Shown in pieces: positions 29,239-32,500 of a DNA stretch of 32,500 nt. The position numbers and the translations under genes are program-made. Source of the stretch: Glandiceps talaboti (Eukaryota > Hemichordata > Enteropneusta > Spengelidae); NCBI RefSeq assembly GCF_964340395.1, contig NC_135557.1, positions 10,510,460 through 10,542,959 on the forward strand. Direction: 5' to 3'. How positions within the stretch are numbered: position 1 is the first letter of the stretch; every line of letters starts with the position of its first letter. The notes below the pieces were generated by a model. The model ran no database searches, had not been told where the DNA came from, and saw nothing but the letters and a program-made list of their open reading frames with translations.

Positions 29239-29660
29239 TGCCTTTGCATCTAGAGTTGGTCGATATTCTCATTCAAAACAATATTTTCAGTTTAATTTTG
29301 GATTTTTTCATAGTTACAACCAATTTTAGATTGTGGGTCATCATTTTCAAAATTGTGGGTCAGGTCCAAAATATGTGTGTGATGTGACACAAAAACGCAG
29401 TCTAGCAGTTAGGAACGGCTAGTGCCACCACCCGAGATATTTCTCGTGGCTGGACATTTACCAACGAATAAATCACACAGAACTCCTCAAATACTTATTT
29501 CATTTCTCGTGCTGCGCGCAAACCGTCAAACAAGTCTCCATAACGGCAGCCATTTTGGCGACACCGTGTACGTGTAGAGGACAACATGATGATGTTGCAA
29601 TATCGATTAGCAAAGTAAACTTCATTACATTTCGGGATTAAACCAGGCCAAACTAAAAAT

Positions 29661-29723
29661 ATGATTGCAAGTCCTCTACGCACAAGGTGCATTTGGGATG
29701 ACGACGACGATTTGTCGGCACGT
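29661..29723 (+). CDS. candidate first coding exon, 21 codons
   Basis: ATG 29661 (AAAATATGA), then an acidic run WDDDDD, then donor CGT|GTAAGTG in phase 0. An acceptor CTCCCTTTCAG ends at 29799, but in this phase it soon meets a stop. Upstream, on the minus strand, CCAAAATGGCTGCC (about 29546-29559) resembles a YY1 site often found near start sites. Weak candidate. Confidence 0.25.
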
Positions 29724-30362
29724 GTAAGTGTTTATCATCGTTCTGAGTCAATTTACAAGTACGTCAATTTTCACTTTATTAGTGATGTCTCCCTTTCAGA
29801 ACCGGCATACTTTGGTGTCATTGCAGCATTTTGCCGATGGCTGAAATTTGGATCGTTTTGACAGATATCACGTGAGTGTATTGTATGATTAGAAGTCGGC
29901 AAGATGAATGACATGTCAGCTGTCAGTGTCATTTAAATGTTTGAGGTGTCGTCTGCTGTTTCAATAAGTCATAAGTGCAAGAAATCCCACTTTGTACCCT
30001 AAACTTGGATTGACAAGGTTTTTTTTTTGATAAGAAGGAATTAGCTTCACATAACTACAAATAAATAGAACTGACTAGTGCTCCCAGGCATCACCCTCCA
30101 TTCGGAAGCCAAAGCTATGTCACATAGCCTTTGCTACCTGACGTGAGCTCTAAGATTTTCTTCAAAATCAAGATTATTGTGGACTTAGTATACACTGCAA
30201 TTGCTAATTCACGTCGATAGTGTTTTCACTGTCAATGACAAAATACTCCGTATTTGCACTAGACGGCATAGAAGTTCACTGTCATTATAGTTGGTATTTG
30301 CATTATAGGTAGTGTAAATGTTCACTTTCATTGACATTATAGTTAGTACTTACAGTAGATAG

Positions 30363-31025
30363 AATAGAAGTTCATTTCATAATTTACTTTCACTCTGTGT
30401 TAGTATACAGTTCATTTCATAATTTATTTTCACTCTGTATTAGTTTATAGTTCAATTCATAGTTTACTTTCACTCTGTGTTAGTATATAGTACAATTCAT
30501 AGTTTACTTTCACTCTGTGTTAGTATATACAGTTCATTTCATAGTTTACTTTCACTTTGTGTTAGTACATAGTTCAATTCATAGTTTACTTTCACTCTGT
30601 GTTAGTATACAGTTCATGTCATAATTTATTTTCACTCTGTGTTAGTTTATAGTTCAATTCATAGTTTACTTTCACTGTGTGTTAGTATATAGTACAATTC
30701 ATAGTTTATTTTCACTCTGTTAGTATACAGTTCAAATCATAGTTTATTTTCACTCTGTGTTAGTATATAGTTCAAGTCATAACTTACTTTCACTCTGTGT
30801 TAGTATATACAGTTCAATTCATAGTTTACTTTCACTCTGTGTTAGTATATAGTTCAGATCACAATTTACTTTCACTCTGTGTTAGTATATACAGTTCAAT
30901 TCATAGTTTACTTTCACTCTGTGTTAGTATATAGTTCAATTCATAGTTTACTTTCACTACCACTCTGTGTTAGTATATAGTTCAATTCATAGTTTACTTT
31001 CACTGTGTTAGTATATAGTTCATTT
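30363..31025. repeat. ~40-bp minisatellite, about 16 copies
   Basis: Unit AGTTCAATTCATAGTTTACT followed by TTCACTCTGTGTTAGTATAT, with 38- to 47-bp length variants and point differences between units. Less regular related sequence begins at about 30250. Confidence 0.95.
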
Positions 31026-31429
31026 TTTAAACGTTCGTTCAAATTCAACATAGCTAGTTTTAGTCAGTTTACGTTACTCACTTTGATAGCTATAAACCTT
31101 TGTTATGATTTAAATTAACATCACAGGTAAACAAAGTTTTATCTAACAGCTATACAGTTTAAAACTGTGAAATTTCATTCTTTGTTGAGTATGGTATATA
31201 ACTTGTTAATCGGCACATCCAGTGTTACAGTGGCAGTGTTGGCTATCTGTACGTGGTTCAAATTCAATGTTTTACTGAACAATCTTGATATAGAAATATC
31301 TCGAGCAAGAATTTACTTACCTCCACTTAAAGTACACTGACTATCTAGTCTTTCAGCTGTACTAGGTCACTAGTACAGTCAGAAATTAACGAAAAGTTCG
31401 TTCACGTCTTGAAATACGCTGATTACAAT

Positions 31430-31472
31430 ATGGCGGCGATGCATCGAAGAATGCGGAAACAACGCAATATAG
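31430..31472 (+). CDS. possible short first exon (ATGGCGGCG start)
   Basis: ATG GCG GCG ATG begins a basic 14-codon stretch (MAAMHRRMRKQRNI) ending at a weak donor (ATAG|GTCAGA). The frame is open for 46 codons if unspliced. ATGGCGGC also matches the YY1 site, so this may be a promoter rather than a coding exon. Confidence 0.2.
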
Positions 31473-31970
31473 GTCAGAGATACACATTTATTAGATCTTG
31501 GTGTATTGTTGTGTCAAAGGTCAAATTAGCATACCTGGTGGAAAGTTCATCATGTCTTCGAGAACAATGAATCTGGGTGAAAGATCGTCTTTCATAACAA
31601 AGTTATATTCAGAACAAATGACGTCATTCAGTCTATATATGAGAATGTAACTATGAATAAAGTTATTCTGGATTCTGGATTCCGGATTCCTATTCCGACT
31701 CTAAGATTTTGATTACAACTCAACTGTTGGTGTGCGGTGTGTCTCTCTGCCTAAGTGTAAGAGCGTACGTGTATGTGACGATACCTGTGTAGCTAATTCC
31801 TAACTTAGACAAGCTCGTAGATCCTGGTACCCTAGAAAGACAGTTAGAGTGGAGAATCGTTTACGTTTTGTCGATCAACCCACAACTACCATACTTAGAC
31901 ACTGAAACGTTATACTAAGCAACCCAGAGAACGTAACACATGCATCCATATAAAGGTTACAGCCTGCTTC

Positions 31971-32010
31971 GGAGTGACAAACGTAAGGCGTAGACCGTAT
32001 TTGTCATTCC
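31971..32010. repeat. imperfect hairpin
   Basis: GGAGTGACAAACG pairs with CGTATTTGTCATTCC across a 12-nt loop, with a mismatch and two extra bases. No further meaning seen. Confidence 0.4.
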
Positions 32011-32371
32011 AAAGAGGGATGGATGTAAGCTGTTGGCACCATCTAATAAGAAGGACTATAACATAAACAGTACGTTTTTTCACCTAGTTTTCACCTCTAG
32101 ACATTAATTACACTATTAATGTACATAACGTACGTAACACCTTCCATAACACCGTCGAACGATAACCTAAAATTCAATCAACGTAGAGTTGAGGATAGGA
32201 AGAAATGAACTGGATATATTTCGTACAAAACTAAGTTGGTGTGGCTAAAAATGAGTCTCAACTAATGATAACCTAATGTATCTACAATCGTAACACTCGG
32301 AGATGATTGTAGTGATCGTAACACGTATAGGAAAATAGACTACGTCAACCCTTTGCTCTCACATAGAGGTC

Positions 32372-32485
32372 ATCAGTGTATAGACTGTAAGATACGTCGT
32401 GACGTTTCGCCCTCACCGGCCTCCTCTCGTTGGCCGATGGTTGAGGGCGCCCCGTCACGGCGTACCTTACAGACTAATCAGTGTA
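32372..32485. mobile_element. 96-bp hairpin MITE with 9-bp target duplication
   Basis: ATCAGTGTA occurs at 32372-32380 and 32477-32485. Between them, TAGACTGTAAG at the left is inverted as CTTACAGACTA at the right, and the arms stay paired for about 40 bp around TCCTCTCGTT. A 9-bp duplication is typical of Mutator-like elements. No ORF. Confidence 0.75.
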
Positions 32486-32500
32486 AATCTAGTTTAGAGG

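Noticed and set aside
30363-31025. Regular repeats that could be taken for a CRISPR array
   Set aside because: Units are directly tandem without unique spacers, in a eukaryotic setting.

Overview
The window is eukaryotic, from a metazoan nuclear genome: spliced genes with GT-AG introns, a TRIM-NHL gene, an MS4A-like four-membrane-span gene, microsatellites, foldback DNA elements and several retrotransposon classes. An invertebrate deuterostome (cephalochordate, hemichordate or echinoderm type) fits best, from the mix of MS4A-like, TRIM-NHL and LGR-type receptor sequence with a Ngaro-type element. This is inference; a mollusc or other lophotrochozoan is not excluded.

Left half (1-15.5 kb): a decayed receptor fragment (about 130-500) is followed by a three-level nest of retroelements. 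The oldest layer is a minus-strand non-LTR (LINE) element, with its endonuclease-end part at 15199-15528 and its reverse transcriptase part at about 500-1072. Into it went a Ty3/gypsy LTR element on the minus strand (1077-15194; two 701-bp LTRs, 4-bp target duplication GTAG). That element carries gag, pol joined by a canonical -1 slippery site, and an env-like ORF. Its integrase tail and probably the env start are damaged. Into its 3' noncoding region went a plus-strand tyrosine-recombinase retrotransposon of Ngaro type (2015-7539), with split direct repeats A1...B1-A2-B2 and three ORFs: Gag-like, RT-RNase H and tyrosine recombinase. All three ORFs are open.

Middle (15.7-24.4 kb): a TRIM-NHL gene with one coding exon on the minus strand (15744-17567), whose RING lacks one zinc ligand. 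After it come microsatellites, a roughly 295-bp-period duplication, a MITE-like element, a cysteine-rich open stretch, a second decayed LINE copy and a tRNA-like remnant.

Right (24.4-32.5 kb): a four-exon MS4A-like gene on the minus strand (28023 to 24464). I assembled it from splice sites and phase because its exons are short. It carries one in-frame stop at codon 39. A small two-exon plus-strand gene of unknown function starts 185 bp away, head to head. Beyond lie a 198-bp solo LTR with 4-bp target duplication, a roughly 40-bp minisatellite, and a small hairpin element with a 9-bp target duplication.

The retroelement proteins serve only their own elements. The TRIM gene, the MS4A-like gene and the small gene are the host candidates. 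I see no sign that they form one pathway.
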